Source: Pseudoflavonifractor sp. AF19-9AC (GTDB lineage: Bacteria; Bacillota; Clostridia; Oscillospirales; Oscillospiraceae). Taken from it: a stretch of 64,000 bases of DNA. The stretch is from positions 132,976 to 196,975 of the forward strand of contig NZ_QUGI01000005.1 of NCBI RefSeq assembly GCF_003478995.1, in the 5' to 3' direction. Numbering within the stretch: the stretch's first letter is position 1; every line of letters starts with the position of its first letter. The position numbers were made by a program, and so were the translations under genes. The notes beneath the pieces are model-generated. The model was not told where the DNA came from and searched no databases. It was given only the letters and a program-made list of their open reading frames with translations. Positions 34,613 to 42,528 of this stretch are shown here, piece by piece.

Positions 34613-34905
34613 CGGAGAAGCGCGGAGGCGAGCGGAGCAGCGTGGATGGACCGGAGCGAGGGCGAGCGGAGGGCCGCAGGGCGGCCCAGAGACCAGCCCG
34701 AGTCGGAGGGAAGCCACGCGTCGCGCAGCCGCCGCAGCGTGACAACGGAGAAGCGCGGAGGATAGCCGTGCAGGGGAGATAACGACAGAGCGGATGCCGG
34801 CAAACCAAGAAGACGCGTGCGCCTTCTGTTTGGCGGCGGAGTCGGCGGCGTTATCGACCCGGCCGCGCGGCCAATCCGCAGCGTGACAACAAAGAAGTGC
34901 GAAGA
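34613..34905 (+). other. Long GC-rich leader with degenerate repeats, possible structured RNA
   Basis: This stretch carries no convincing gene. CGGAGAAGCGCGGAGG occurs exactly at 34613 and 34746, with a degenerate third copy at 34890 (CAAAGAAGTGCGAAGA). CCGCAGCGTGACAAC occurs exactly at 34732 and 34876, 144 bp apart, directly before copies two and three. GGGCCGCAGGGCGGCCC and ACCCGGCCGCGCGGCC offer local stems. It may be a regulatory leader, a small RNA or a dispersed repeat. Confidence 0.5.
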
Positions 34906-34945
34906 ACAGACCCACAGAAATTGCTTGAGAAAGGAGGCGGGGCCC

Positions 34946-35896
34946 ATGCCCCAGACCATGCTGCCGGGCAGTCTTCTGGCCATGACGGGCCAGACGGCGG
35001 ACCGGCTGATTCAACTGGACAGCGGCGACGCGGCCCTGCTGTACCTTTACCTGCTGCGCAGGGGGGACCTGCGGGGGCTCAGCTGGCCGGAGGCGCGGCT
35101 GCGCCCCGCCCTGGAGAGCCTTCGGAAGGTGGGCCTGGCCCCGGCGGAGGAGGCCCTGCCCGATCCGGAGCCTCAGGAGACGCCCCCGCCGGAGTACTCC
35201 ACCGCCGACATTACCGACGCCCTGGAGGACGGGCAGAGCCCCTTCTCCGCCCTGTGCGACGCGGTGGAGCACCGCCTGGGCAAGCGGCTGTCGGCCAGCG
35301 ATTTAAAGAGCCTCTATACCCTCTATGACCACCTGGCCCTGCCCGCTGAGGTGATTTTGATGCTGGTGGGCTGGTGTACCGAGGAGATGGAGCGGAAATA
35401 CGGCGCCGGGCGCAAGCCACGCCTGTCCCAGATCAGCCGGGAGGGCTTTGCCTGGGCCCGCCGGGGCATCGACACCATGGAGCGGGCGGAGGCCCACATC
35501 CAGCGCCTCACCCGGCTTCGCAGCCGGGAGGGGGAGGTCCTGCGCCTTCTGGACATCCCCCTGCGTCCTCTGGTGGAGCGGGAGCGCACCTACATCGCGG
35601 CCTGGGACGAGATGGGCTTTGACGACGAGACCATCCGCCTGGCCTACGAGAAGACGGTACTGAAGAAACAGTCCATGGACTGGAGCTACATGAACGGCAT
35701 CCTCCGCCGCTGGCACGAGAAGGGGCTGCACACCGCCGCCGCCGTCCGGGCGGGGGACCGGGACCCCAGGCCGGTGCAGGCGGGGGGGCAGCAGCGTCCC
35801 GCTCCCGCCCCTGCGGGGGAGGAGCGCCGGGCCCGGGAGGATATGGACCGCATGCGCCGCATGCTGGAGCGGATGAAGCAGGAGGAGGGAACATAA
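34946..35896 (+). CDS. DnaD-domain primosome protein
   Basis: This 316-residue protein has the C-terminal DnaD/DnaB2 helical domain: SMDWSYMNGILRRWHEKGL matches the YxxxIL-x-xW signature. An N-terminal winged-helix-like region precedes it. DnaD-type proteins help load the replicative helicase at origins and restarting forks in Firmicutes. The ATG at 34946 follows AAAGGAGG. It is 4 bp before the dnaC-like helicase-loader gene, which confirms the pairing. The leader upstream is unusually long. Confidence 0.88.
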   Translation: MPQTMLPGSLLAMTGQTADRLIQLDSGDAALLYLYLLRRGDLRGLSWPEARLRPALESLRKVGLAPAEEALPDPEPQETPPPEYSTADITDALEDGQSPFSALCDAVEHRLGKRLSASDLKSLYTLYDHLALPAEVILMLVGWCTEEMERKYGAGRKPRLSQISREGFAWARRGIDTMERAEAHIQRLTRLRSREGEVLRLLDIPLRPLVERERTYIAAWDEMGFDDETIRLAYEKTVLKKQSMDWSYMNGILRRWHEKGLHTAAAVRAGDRDPRPVQAGGQQRPAPAPAGEERRAREDMDRMRRMLERMKQEEGT

Positions 35897-35900
35897 GCCC

Positions 35901-36905
35901 ATGGCATACGACGCAAACGTGCTGCGCCGGGCGGTGGAGCAGCTGGAGGAGCGGCGCCGGGCCCGCGGGGACCGGCTGGAGCGCCTGCGGGCGGAGGTCT
36001 ACGCCAAGGAGCCCAGGCTGGAGCGGCTGGACAAGCAGCTCCAGGGCACCATGTCCCAGCTGGTGGCCGCCGCCCTGCGCCAGGGGGAGGACCCGGCCAA
36101 GGCGGTGCGGGACATCAAGGAGCGCAACCTGGACCTGCAGCGGGAGCGGGCGGTGCTGCTGGGGGCCATGGGGCTTCCCGAGGACGCCCTGGACGATAAG
36201 CCGGAGTGTCCCCTGTGCCGGGACACGGGCTGGCAGGGGGCCAAGATGTGCCAGTGCCTCCAGAAGCTGTGCGCCCAGGAGCAGATCCGGGAGCTGTCCA
36301 AGCTGCTGGACCTGGGGGAGCAGTCCTTTGACTCCTTCCGTATGGACTATTATAGCCAGACTCCATGGCCCGGACGGGGCGCCTCCCCCCGGGAGAACAT
36401 GGAGCTGGTGTATGAGGTGTGCCTGAACTACGCCCAGAAATTCGGCCGCTTCTACTTCAAAAACCTGTTTCTGTCCGGGGCGCCCGGGCTGGGCAAGACC
36501 TTCCTGTCCGCCTGCATCGCCCGCACCGTGTCGGAGAATGGCTTCTCCGTGGTGTACGACACGGCGGGCAACATCTTCGCCCAGTTTGAAGCAAGAAAGT
36601 TCCAGCGGGACAGCGACGACGGCCGGGAGGCTAAGGACGAGACCCGCCGGTACCTCAACTGCGACCTGCTCATCCTGGACGACTTGGGCAGCGAGCTCAC
36701 CACCCAGTTCACCCAGTCCGCCCTCTATGAGCTGGTGAACACCCGCCTGGTGGCGGGGCGGAACACGGTCATCTCCTCCAACCTCACCCTGGAGGAGGCC
36801 GCCCGGCGTTACTCGCCCCAGATTTCCTCCCGCCTGGAGGGGGAGTACCATGTGCTCCACTTCTTCGGGGACGACATCCGGCTCTTGAAGAAAAACCGCC
36901 TGTGA
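35901..36905 (+). CDS. DnaC/DnaI-type helicase loader ATPase
   Basis: This 334-residue AAA+ protein has Walker A GAPGLGKTFLSACIA about residue 193 and Walker B DLLILDDLGSE about 253. Its N-terminal domain has a charged coiled coil and a zinc-binding CPLCRDTGW...CQC site, as in DnaI. It loads the replicative helicase and works with the DnaD protein encoded 4 bp upstream. The start has GGAGGGAAC about 9 bp before it. The alternative name DnaI is used in Bacillus; gene naming in Clostridia varies. Confidence 0.9.
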   Translation: MAYDANVLRRAVEQLEERRRARGDRLERLRAEVYAKEPRLERLDKQLQGTMSQLVAAALRQGEDPAKAVRDIKERNLDLQRERAVLLGAMGLPEDALDDKPECPLCRDTGWQGAKMCQCLQKLCAQEQIRELSKLLDLGEQSFDSFRMDYYSQTPWPGRGASPRENMELVYEVCLNYAQKFGRFYFKNLFLSGAPGLGKTFLSACIARTVSENGFSVVYDTAGNIFAQFEARKFQRDSDDGREAKDETRRYLNCDLLILDDLGSELTTQFTQSALYELVNTRLVAGRNTVISSNLTLEEAARRYSPQISSRLEGEYHVLHFFGDDIRLLKKNRL

Positions 36906-37033
36906 GGGCGGAAACCCCTTGAAAAATCCCGGGGAGAGCCTTTTCGGCCCCGGGGAATCTGTGCTACAATGAGAAAAAAGCCCGGGGGTCCTGCCCGCCG
37001 GGAACACTATATCCGACCGCGGAGGAACCATCT

Positions 37034-37531
37034 ATGCCCTATGCCATTCTCGCCCTGGTTCTGGTGGGCGTTGACCAGCTGGTGAAGTACCTGGTGCTCA
37101 CCTATATTCCCCTGGGGGCCCATGTGCCCTTCATCCCCTACCTGGTGGAGCTGACCTACGTGAAGAACACGGGGGCCGCCTTCTCCCTGTTCAATCAGCA
37201 TACCTGGCTTTTGACCCTCGTTTCCCTGGTGATGTCCCTGGTGCTGGCCGCCGCCCTGTGGAAGGGCTTCTTCCGCCACCCCCTGGGGCGGGTGACCCTC
37301 ACCCTGCTGCTGGCGGGGGCGGTGGGTAACCTCATCGACCGGGCCTTCCGGGGCTTTGTGGTGGACATGTTCAACGTTCTGTTCATGAACTTCGCCGTCT
37401 TCAACGTGGCGGATATCTGCGTGGTGGTGGGCGGCATCGCCGCCGCCCTCTATTACCTGTTCCTGGCGGGAAAGCTGGAGCCCGGATGGAAGGACGGAGG
37501 GGACCATGGAAACAAAGACGCTGACCGCTGA
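37034..37531 (+). CDS. lspA: Lipoprotein signal peptidase (signal peptidase II)
   Basis: This 165-residue membrane protease has four helices and cleaves prolipoproteins after lipid modification. The conserved NTGAAFSL is at about residue 54. The two catalytic Asp residues lie in GNLIDRAF and NVADICVVVG. The ATG at 37034 follows GGAGGAACC. It overlaps rluD by 26 bp, the common lspA-rluD arrangement of Firmicutes. Confidence 0.96.
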   Translation: MPYAILALVLVGVDQLVKYLVLTYIPLGAHVPFIPYLVELTYVKNTGAAFSLFNQHTWLLTLVSLVMSLVLAAALWKGFFRHPLGRVTLTLLLAGAVGNLIDRAFRGFVVDMFNVLFMNFAVFNVADICVVVGGIAAALYYLFLAGKLEPGWKDGGDHGNKDADR

Positions 37532-38414
37532 CCAGGCGGGGGAGCGGCTGGACGCCTTCCTGGCCAGGAGCCTCCCCGATCTCACCCGGTCTGCCGCCCA
37601 GCGCCTTCTGGAGGAGGGGGCGGTAACCCTGGGGGGGAAGCCCGCTAAAAAGAACACCAAAACCGCCCCGGGGGATGTGGTGGAGGTCACCCTCCCCGAG
37701 CCCCAGCCGGTGGAGGTGGTCCCCCAGAACATCCCCCTGGACATCGTCTATGAGGACGCCGACGTCATTGTGGTGAACAAGCCTGTGGGGCTGGTGGTTC
37801 ACCCCGCTCCCGGCCATCCGGACGGAACGCTGGTCAACGCTCTGTTATATCACTGCGGAACATCACTCTCCGGAATCAACGGGGAGCTGCGCCCCGGCAT
37901 CGTCCACCGCATCGACCGGGACACCTCGGGGCTCATCATTGCGGCAAAAAATGACCGCGCCCATCTGGCCCTGTCCGCCCAGCTTCAGGACCACACCCTG
38001 GCCCGGGTCTACGAGGCGGTGGTGGTGGGCAATCTGCGGGAGGACAGCGGCACGGTGAACGTCCCCATTGGCCGCCACCCGGTGGACCGGAAGAAGATGG
38101 CCATTGAGCCCCGGAACGGCCGAGCGGCGGTGACCCACTGGCGGGTGCTGGCCCGTTACCCGGGCTATACCCACGTGGAGTGCCGGCTGGAGACGGGGCG
38201 CACCCACCAGATAAGGGTGCACATGGCCTCCATCGGCCATCCCCTCCTGGGGGATACGGTGTACGGCAGCAAAAAGCCCTGGCCGGGGCTGGCGGGGCAG
38301 TGCCTCCACGCCCGGAAGCTGCGCTTTCTCCACCCCTCCACCGGGGAGCCGGTGGAGGTGGAGTGTCCGCTGCCTGACTGGTTTGAGAAGGTCTTGAAGC
38401 AGCTGGACCGGTAA
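37506..38414 (+). CDS. rluD: RluD-type 23S rRNA pseudouridine synthase
   Basis: This 302-residue protein has an N-terminal S4-like domain (AGERLDAFLARSLPDLTRS) and the catalytic RluA-family motif HRIDRDTSGLIIAAKN, in which the Asp of RxDxxTSG is the nucleophile. It isomerises uridines in 23S rRNA; the target site cannot be read from sequence alone. Its ATG lies within the end of lspA behind GGAGGGGACC. A strong terminator follows. Confidence 0.92.
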   Translation: METKTLTADQAGERLDAFLARSLPDLTRSAAQRLLEEGAVTLGGKPAKKNTKTAPGDVVEVTLPEPQPVEVVPQNIPLDIVYEDADVIVVNKPVGLVVHPAPGHPDGTLVNALLYHCGTSLSGINGELRPGIVHRIDRDTSGLIIAAKNDRAHLALSAQLQDHTLARVYEAVVVGNLREDSGTVNVPIGRHPVDRKKMAIEPRNGRAAVTHWRVLARYPGYTHVECRLETGRTHQIRVHMASIGHPLLGDTVYGSKKPWPGLAGQCLHARKLRFLHPSTGEPVEVECPLPDWFEKVLKQLDR

Positions 38415-38428
38415 TGAAAAAAGAAGAG

Positions 38429-38466
38429 GCCCGGCACGGGGAGCGCTCCCTGTGCCGGGCTTTTTT
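38429..38466 (+). terminator. Terminator after rluD
   Basis: GCCCGGCACGGGGA pairs with TCCCTGTGCCGGGC and is followed by six T. Confidence 0.9.
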
Positions 38467-38498
38467 ATGACCACCGCCGGAGAGAGGCGGAGTGCTGT

Positions 38499-38693
38499 TT
38501 ATCGGGCGGGATAGCGGACGGTGGCGGCCCGGAGCTGGCGGGTCACCGTGTCGCACAGGTCGAAGTAGAAGCGGAGGTAGGCAGTTTTAGCCTCCCGCTC
38601 TTTCTGCTGCTGGGCCAGATACTGCCGCCAGTGGGCACACTGTTTGTGGCATCCGGTTTGAAAATTGGGACATTGACCCTGACAGGGAAGCAT
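38499..38693 (-). CDS. Small Cys-rich protein, 64 residues
   Basis: The N-terminus has a four-cysteine pattern C-x3-C-x6-C-x3-C (PCQGQCPNFQTGCHKQC), with a His next to the third Cys, which suggests zinc binding. A charged helix with QQQKEREAKT follows. A very strong AGAAGGAGG site precedes the ATG at 38693, which supports real translation. Similar short CPN...GCH proteins occur in clostridial genomes and phages, without known function. It is monocistronic, opposite to rluD. Confidence 0.7.
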   Translation of the reverse strand: MLPCQGQCPNFQTGCHKQCAHWRQYLAQQQKEREAKTAYLRFYFDLCDTVTRQLRAATVRYPAR

Positions 38694-38895
38694 AGGCGGT
38701 TCCTCCTTCTAGGTCGGGAGCGGCGCGGGGGCCGGCCCCGTGAGCTACATTCAGCATAGCACATGGAAGGAGAAAATGCCGTCTCATTGAGGTAAAATGG
38801 AGATAAAATCTGCGTACAGCCTTGGGGCAAATATGATTTGCTTGCCCGAGGGGCGGGGGGATGGTACCATGGGAGCAGAAAAGGAGGGGGGCATT

Positions 38896-39357
38896 ATGAA
38901 TCCCATTGCCGTCAACATCAAACATCTGCGCCGGGAGAAGGGGCTCAGCCAGGAGCAGTTTGCCCAGGCGCTTCACGTCACCCGACAGACCGTGTCCGCC
39001 TGGGAGCGGGGCGTGTCCCAGCCGGGGCTGGACACCCTGGGGGAGATGGCCCGGGTGCTGGAGGTGGAGCCGGAGCGGCTTCTCTACGGCGGGGCGGGGA
39101 AGAAGGGACCCGTCTACCGCAGTGTGTCCTTATGGCCGGTGCTGGGCATCATCCCTCTCTTTTACGTCATGGTGTTCTGGATTTTGCCCCTGCTGCTGAG
39201 CCTGGTGGTAGGGACCTTCACCGATACGGCCTTTCTGCTGGGCGGACAGCTCTTTCTGGCCATTGTGGTGGTGTTTTGCTACTGCTCCCTGAAGGACGAG
39301 ATCCGCAACCGGGAGTACTACCAGAAGGAGGACGAGGAATCCGAAGGGGAGGAATAA
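38896..39357 (+). CDS. XRE-family regulator with two membrane helices
   Basis: This 153-residue protein has an N-terminal helix-turn-helix (LRREKGLSQEQFAQAL, then VTRQTVSAWERG, residues 8-40). Two hydrophobic helices follow (SLWPVLGIIPLFYVMVFWIL and LFLAIVVVFCYCSL) and an acidic tail. Membrane-linked XRE proteins of this type are frequent in Clostridia and may sense envelope state; no target is visible. The ATG at 38896 follows AAGGAGG. It is not obviously cotranscribed with anything. Confidence 0.85.
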   Translation: MNPIAVNIKHLRREKGLSQEQFAQALHVTRQTVSAWERGVSQPGLDTLGEMARVLEVEPERLLYGGAGKKGPVYRSVSLWPVLGIIPLFYVMVFWILPLLLSLVVGTFTDTAFLLGGQLFLAIVVVFCYCSLKDEIRNREYYQKEDEESEGEE

Positions 39358-39377
39358 AAAAGCCCTCCTGCAAGGAG

Positions 39378-39541
39378 TTCCGCCGCCCGCAGGCGGCGGA
39401 ATAAATTTTAAGTATGTCATTTCCGGCGACATGTGCGTCGGAAATGACACCTCTCACGCAAGATGGGCCGACTTTTCCGTACGGAATCGAGGCCTATCTT
39501 GCGTGCAATCTTTCTCAAAAAAGTGGCTGTGCCACTTTTTT
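39378..39541. repeat. Cluster of four tandem hairpins between convergent genes
   Basis: Four inverted repeats follow one another. TTCCGCCGCC/GGCGGCGGAA lies at 39378-39401, and GTCATTTCCG/CGGAAATGAC at 39416-39448. CACGCAAGATGGGCC/GGCCTATCTTGCGTG at 39455-39505 has the perfect palindrome TTCCGTACGGAA nested in its loop. AAAAAAGTGGC/GCCACTTTTTT is at 39517-39541. The last is a two-way terminator. The first may end the XRE gene. The middle two have no obvious role. Confidence 0.75.
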
Positions 39542-39546
39542 GACCA

Positions 39547-39975
39547 TCAGCGGATGACAATATTTTCAGAGATCTCGCACAGGGCCTGGGCGGCCTCCAT
39601 GTCGAAGCGATGGCTGCGGGCCAGGTCGGACAGGGAGATCATGCCCACCAGCTTACCCCGGTCCACCACGGGCAGCCGCCGCACCTGCTGCTGGGCCATG
39701 AGGCGGGTGGCCTCCCGGCAGTCGTCCTGGGGAGTGACGGTGGCGCAGCCCCGGGTCATAATGTCCCGCACAGGGGTCTGGGCGGGGTCCTCCTCCGCCG
39801 CCACGCACCGCAGCACAATGTCCCGGTCGGTGACCATCCCCCGAAGCCGCCCGTCGCTGGCGCACACAGGCAGGGCGCCCACGTTGTGCCGGCTGATGAG
39901 CCGGGCGGCCAGGGCGCAGGAGGAGCCCGGCTCGATGGAGACCACGCTGGGGTTCATCAGGTCCTTGATTTGCAT
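39547..39975 (-). CDS. Stand-alone tandem CBS-domain protein
   Basis: This 142-residue protein is two CBS repeats: residues 1-60 (KDLMNPSVVSIEPGSS, then GMVTDRDIV) and 68-130 (RDIMTRGCATVTPQDD, then GMISLSDLA). CBS pairs bind adenosyl nucleotides and regulate partner enzymes, but no partner is attached here. The ATG at 39975 follows AAAGGCGG. It is downstream of gpr on the same strand and may be read through from it. Confidence 0.9.
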   Translation of the reverse strand: MQIKDLMNPSVVSIEPGSSCALAARLISRHNVGALPVCASDGRLRGMVTDRDIVLRCVAAEEDPAQTPVRDIMTRGCATVTPQDDCREATRLMAQQQVRRLPVVDRGKLVGMISLSDLARSHRFDMEAAQALCEISENIVIR

Positions 39976-40050
39976 GTAAAAAACCGCCTTTCCGGTAAAA
40001 TCTGGTTTTTTCAGTTTGCCCGGAAGGGCGGCGGTTTATTCCGGTGGGGG

Positions 40051-40941
40051 CTAGTTCAGCAGCAGGTCCAGATCCTCCACCGTCAGTCCGGGCTGGAGGG
40101 CCAGGCTGATGCCATAGCCAATGATGTGGGAGAGGTCGGATACCTGGCTGTCGATGTCCTTGGGAGTGACCAGCAGGGAACCGCCATCCCCCAGGGGCGG
40201 CAGGTCCTCCGCCCCCGTGAGGTCAGCGGCCAGCGTGGCTCCGTCCACCACCGTGGGCACCCCCACAGCGATGACCGGCACCCCCAGGCTCTCACGGTTG
40301 AGCCCTACCCGGTGGTTGCCCACCCCGGAGCCGGGGGTGATGCCCGTGTCGGCCAACTGCACCGTGCGGCACAGCCGGTCCAGGGAGCGGGAGGCCAGGG
40401 CGTCCACGGCGATGACGCAGGCGGGGCGGATGTCCTCGCACACCGCCTTTGCCACCTCGCCGCTCTCCATCCCCGTGTTGCCCAGCACCTCCGCCGCCAG
40501 AGAGGCCACCGGCCGGAAGGAGCCGAAGTGCTCGGGCATCTGCCGCACCAGGTGCCGGGTGACCAGGGTGCGCTCGTGGACCTTGGGGCCGATGGCGTCG
40601 GGGGTGATGGCCCGGTTTCCCAGCCCCACCACCAGCACCAGGCCGTCGGGGGCCACTCCCTCCAGAAGGCGCTCCAGCTCTCCGGCCACCGCCCGGGCCG
40701 CCCGGCCGAAGATGTCCTCCTCCCGCCGGGCCACCCCGTCCAGGGTGAGGGTCACGTAATTTCCCCGGGGCTTGCCCAGGGCCTGCTCTCCCTCCTGGTC
40801 CAGGATGCGCACCGTGGTCACCGGGATTCCCTCCCGGTTTCCCTCCTCCGCCGTCACCCCGGGCAGGCGGGCGGCCTGTCCCGCCCCCTCCTGCCACAGC
40901 TCCCTGGCCTCCACCGCCAGGTCTGTCCGCCTGATTTTCAT
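40051..40941 (-). CDS. gpr: Spore germination protease GPR
   Basis: This 296-residue aspartic-type protease degrades small acid-soluble spore proteins during germination. The N-terminal KIRRTDLAVEARELW matches the self-processing region. GLGNRAITPDAIGPKVHERTL and ALASRSLDRLCRTVQLADTGI, shown in part here (GLGNRAITPDAIGP, TGITPGSGVGN), are family hallmarks. I chose the ATG at 40941, with GGAAGGGGG upstream, over one at 40980. The gene shows that the organism belongs to an endospore-forming lineage. I could not identify a sigma-G promoter with confidence. Confidence 0.95.
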   Translation of the reverse strand: MKIRRTDLAVEARELWQEGAGQAARLPGVTAEEGNREGIPVTTVRILDQEGEQALGKPRGNYVTLTLDGVARREEDIFGRAARAVAGELERLLEGVAPDGLVLVVGLGNRAITPDAIGPKVHERTLVTRHLVRQMPEHFGSFRPVASLAAEVLGNTGMESGEVAKAVCEDIRPACVIAVDALASRSLDRLCRTVQLADTGITPGSGVGNHRVGLNRESLGVPVIAVGVPTVVDGATLAADLTGAEDLPPLGDGGSLLVTPKDIDSQVSDLSHIIGYGISLALQPGLTVEDLDLLLN

Positions 40942-41054
40942 GATGGTTCCCCCTTCCGGCCAGCCATATCTTGTGGCCAAAGCCCATGGTTTCCCCTATT
41001 TTTAGCCCGCAGGAAAAAACTATCCCAATCCCTGAGATTTTTTCAAAAAAACAG

Positions 41055-41083
41055 TTGATTTTTTTTGAAGAGGATGGTACAAT
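41055..41083 (+). promoter_or_regulatory. rpsT promoter
   Basis: TTGATT (41055-41060), 17 bp, TACAAT (41078-41083). A CAGGC/GCCTG hairpin lies early in the leader. Confidence 0.65.
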
Positions 41084-41146
41084 ACGTATCTGCACAGGCG
41101 TATTGTGCCTGAATTAATCGATGAATCATCGGAGGAGGTGTTTGGT

Positions 41147-41410
41147 TTGCCCAATATCAAGTCTGCCAAGAAGCGTGTGCTGGTGTCCGAGACCAAGGCC
41201 GCGCAGAACAAGGCCGCGAAGTCCGCGCTGAAGACCGAGCTGAAGAAGTTTGACGCCGCGGTGGCGGAAGGCAACCGCAGCGAGGCCGATATCGCTTACA
41301 AGGTGGCCGTCAAGGCGGTGGACAAGGCTGCTGCCAAGGGTCTGCTGCATAAGAACAATGCCGCGAACAAGAAGAGCAGCATGACCATCAAGCTGAACAA
41401 GCTGGCCTGA
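41147..41410 (+). CDS. rpsT: Small ribosomal subunit protein bS20
   Basis: This 87-residue basic protein (PNIKSAKKRVLVSETKAAQ at the start, KNNAANKKSSMTIKLNKLA at the end) binds 16S rRNA. It begins at a TTG at 41147 behind GGAGGAGG, directly before the conserved PNIKSAKKR. An upstream ATG at 41105 would add residues foreign to the family. Non-AUG starts are common for this gene. It has its own promoter and terminator. Confidence 0.95.
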   Translation: MPNIKSAKKRVLVSETKAAQNKAAKSALKTELKKFDAAVAEGNRSEADIAYKVAVKAVDKAAAKGLLHKNNAANKKSSMTIKLNKLA

Positions 41411-41425
41411 GCTGAGAAGGATTGA

Positions 41426-41453
41426 AAGCCGTCTGTGTAACAGACGGCTTTTT
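41426..41453 (+). terminator. rpsT terminator
   Basis: AAGCCGTCTG pairs with CAGACGGCTT and is followed by T residues. Confidence 0.9.
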
Positions 41454-41518
41454 CCATACCCTCGACAAAATCCGACCCCATTCCCCAGGAAACGACCGCA
41501 CCGGAAGGAGGCGCGACC

Positions 41519-42397
41519 ATGCTCAAACGGATGTTAGACCTGCCCCCCGTCTCCTTCGTGTGGGAGGTGTGGGATACCTATAACCGGGTGGGCGTGCCCC
41601 GGTCCGCCGCCGCCCTGTCCTATTTCCTCATCCTCACCCTGTTTCCCCTTCTGATGTGCGTGAACTTTTTCATCGGCCTCTTTCACCTGAATCTGGAGCA
41701 GGTGGTGCAGGCCCTGGACCAGGTGCTGCCTGCGGGGGTGCTGTCAGTCATCTCCGATTATCTGAGCTATGTGGGGGGCATTCAGTCCCCGGCCCTGCTG
41801 GCGGCCAGCCTCTTTACCATTCTGGTCTCCGCCTCGGCGGGACTGCGCACCCTGTTTCTCACCATGGATGAGCTGTACAGCGTGCGCCGGGACAACGGAG
41901 TTCGGCGCATTGTGCTCAGTGTGGTGCTCTCGCTGCTCTTCCTGCTCACCGTCTACCTGTCTGTGGTGGTCATCTTCACGGGCGACTGGTTTTTCGGCTT
42001 CCTTCGGGCCAATATGCCCCCGCGGCTCATTGAACTGATGCCCCTGGAGGTGCTGGAGGTGCTGGGGGACTTGTGGCAGTGGATGCGGTATCTGCTGCTC
42101 TTCTGCTTTGTGCTGCTGCTGGTGCTGGCTATCTACCGGGTGGGCACCCCCAGAAAGGCCCTGGGCCGGGGTGCCGTGCGGCTGTCCGCCCTCTTTACCG
42201 CCCTGGCCATGGTGGCCTGCTCGGTGCTCTTCTCCTGGTTTATTGATATGTCCTCCCGGTACGCCCTGGTGTACGGGTCGCTGGCCTCCCTGATCATTCT
42301 GCTGGTGTGGCTCTATTTCTGCGGCAACATCCTGCTGCTGGGGGCCGTGACCGGGCGGGTGTTCAGCCGCCGCGTGGAGGAGCGGGAAAACCCATGA
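41519..42397 (+). CDS. YihY/UPF0761 family membrane protein
   Basis: This 292-residue protein has six helices. The early RSAAALSYFLILTLFPLLM and the late YGSLASLIILLVWLYFCGNI segments are characteristic of YihY (often misannotated as RNase BN or BrkB). Function is not established; a transport or lipid role is suspected. GGAAGGAGG precedes the ATG. A terminator hairpin lies immediately after the stop. Confidence 0.9.
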   Translation: MLKRMLDLPPVSFVWEVWDTYNRVGVPRSAAALSYFLILTLFPLLMCVNFFIGLFHLNLEQVVQALDQVLPAGVLSVISDYLSYVGGIQSPALLAASLFTILVSASAGLRTLFLTMDELYSVRRDNGVRRIVLSVVLSLLFLLTVYLSVVVIFTGDWFFGFLRANMPPRLIELMPLEVLEVLGDLWQWMRYLLLFCFVLLLVLAIYRVGTPRKALGRGAVRLSALFTALAMVACSVLFSWFIDMSSRYALVYGSLASLIILLVWLYFCGNILLLGAVTGRVFSRRVEERENP

Positions 42398-42404
42398 TTT
42401 TTTT

Positions 42405-42430
42405 GCGGGATCGCCCCTGGGCGGTCCCGC
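42405..42430 (+). terminator. Terminator after the YihY-like gene
   Basis: GCGGGATCGCC pairs with GGCGGTCCCGC (one wobble pair), followed by a moderately T-rich tail. Confidence 0.55.
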
Positions 42431-42528
42431 TTCGTCTTTCCAAACGGGTGGAAACATGGTAAACTGAAGGAACAGAACCGGTAACGGATTCCGCCTGCCT
42501 TTTGGCGGGCTTTGTGCGAGGTGGCACT

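Noticed and set aside
34409..35272. A long leftward open frame continuous with zapA
   Set aside because: It runs through the zapA promoter and a repeat-rich leader; the ZapA family start and ribosome site are at 34408. The extra residues are low-complexity Ala/Arg/Ser sequence from GC-rich DNA.
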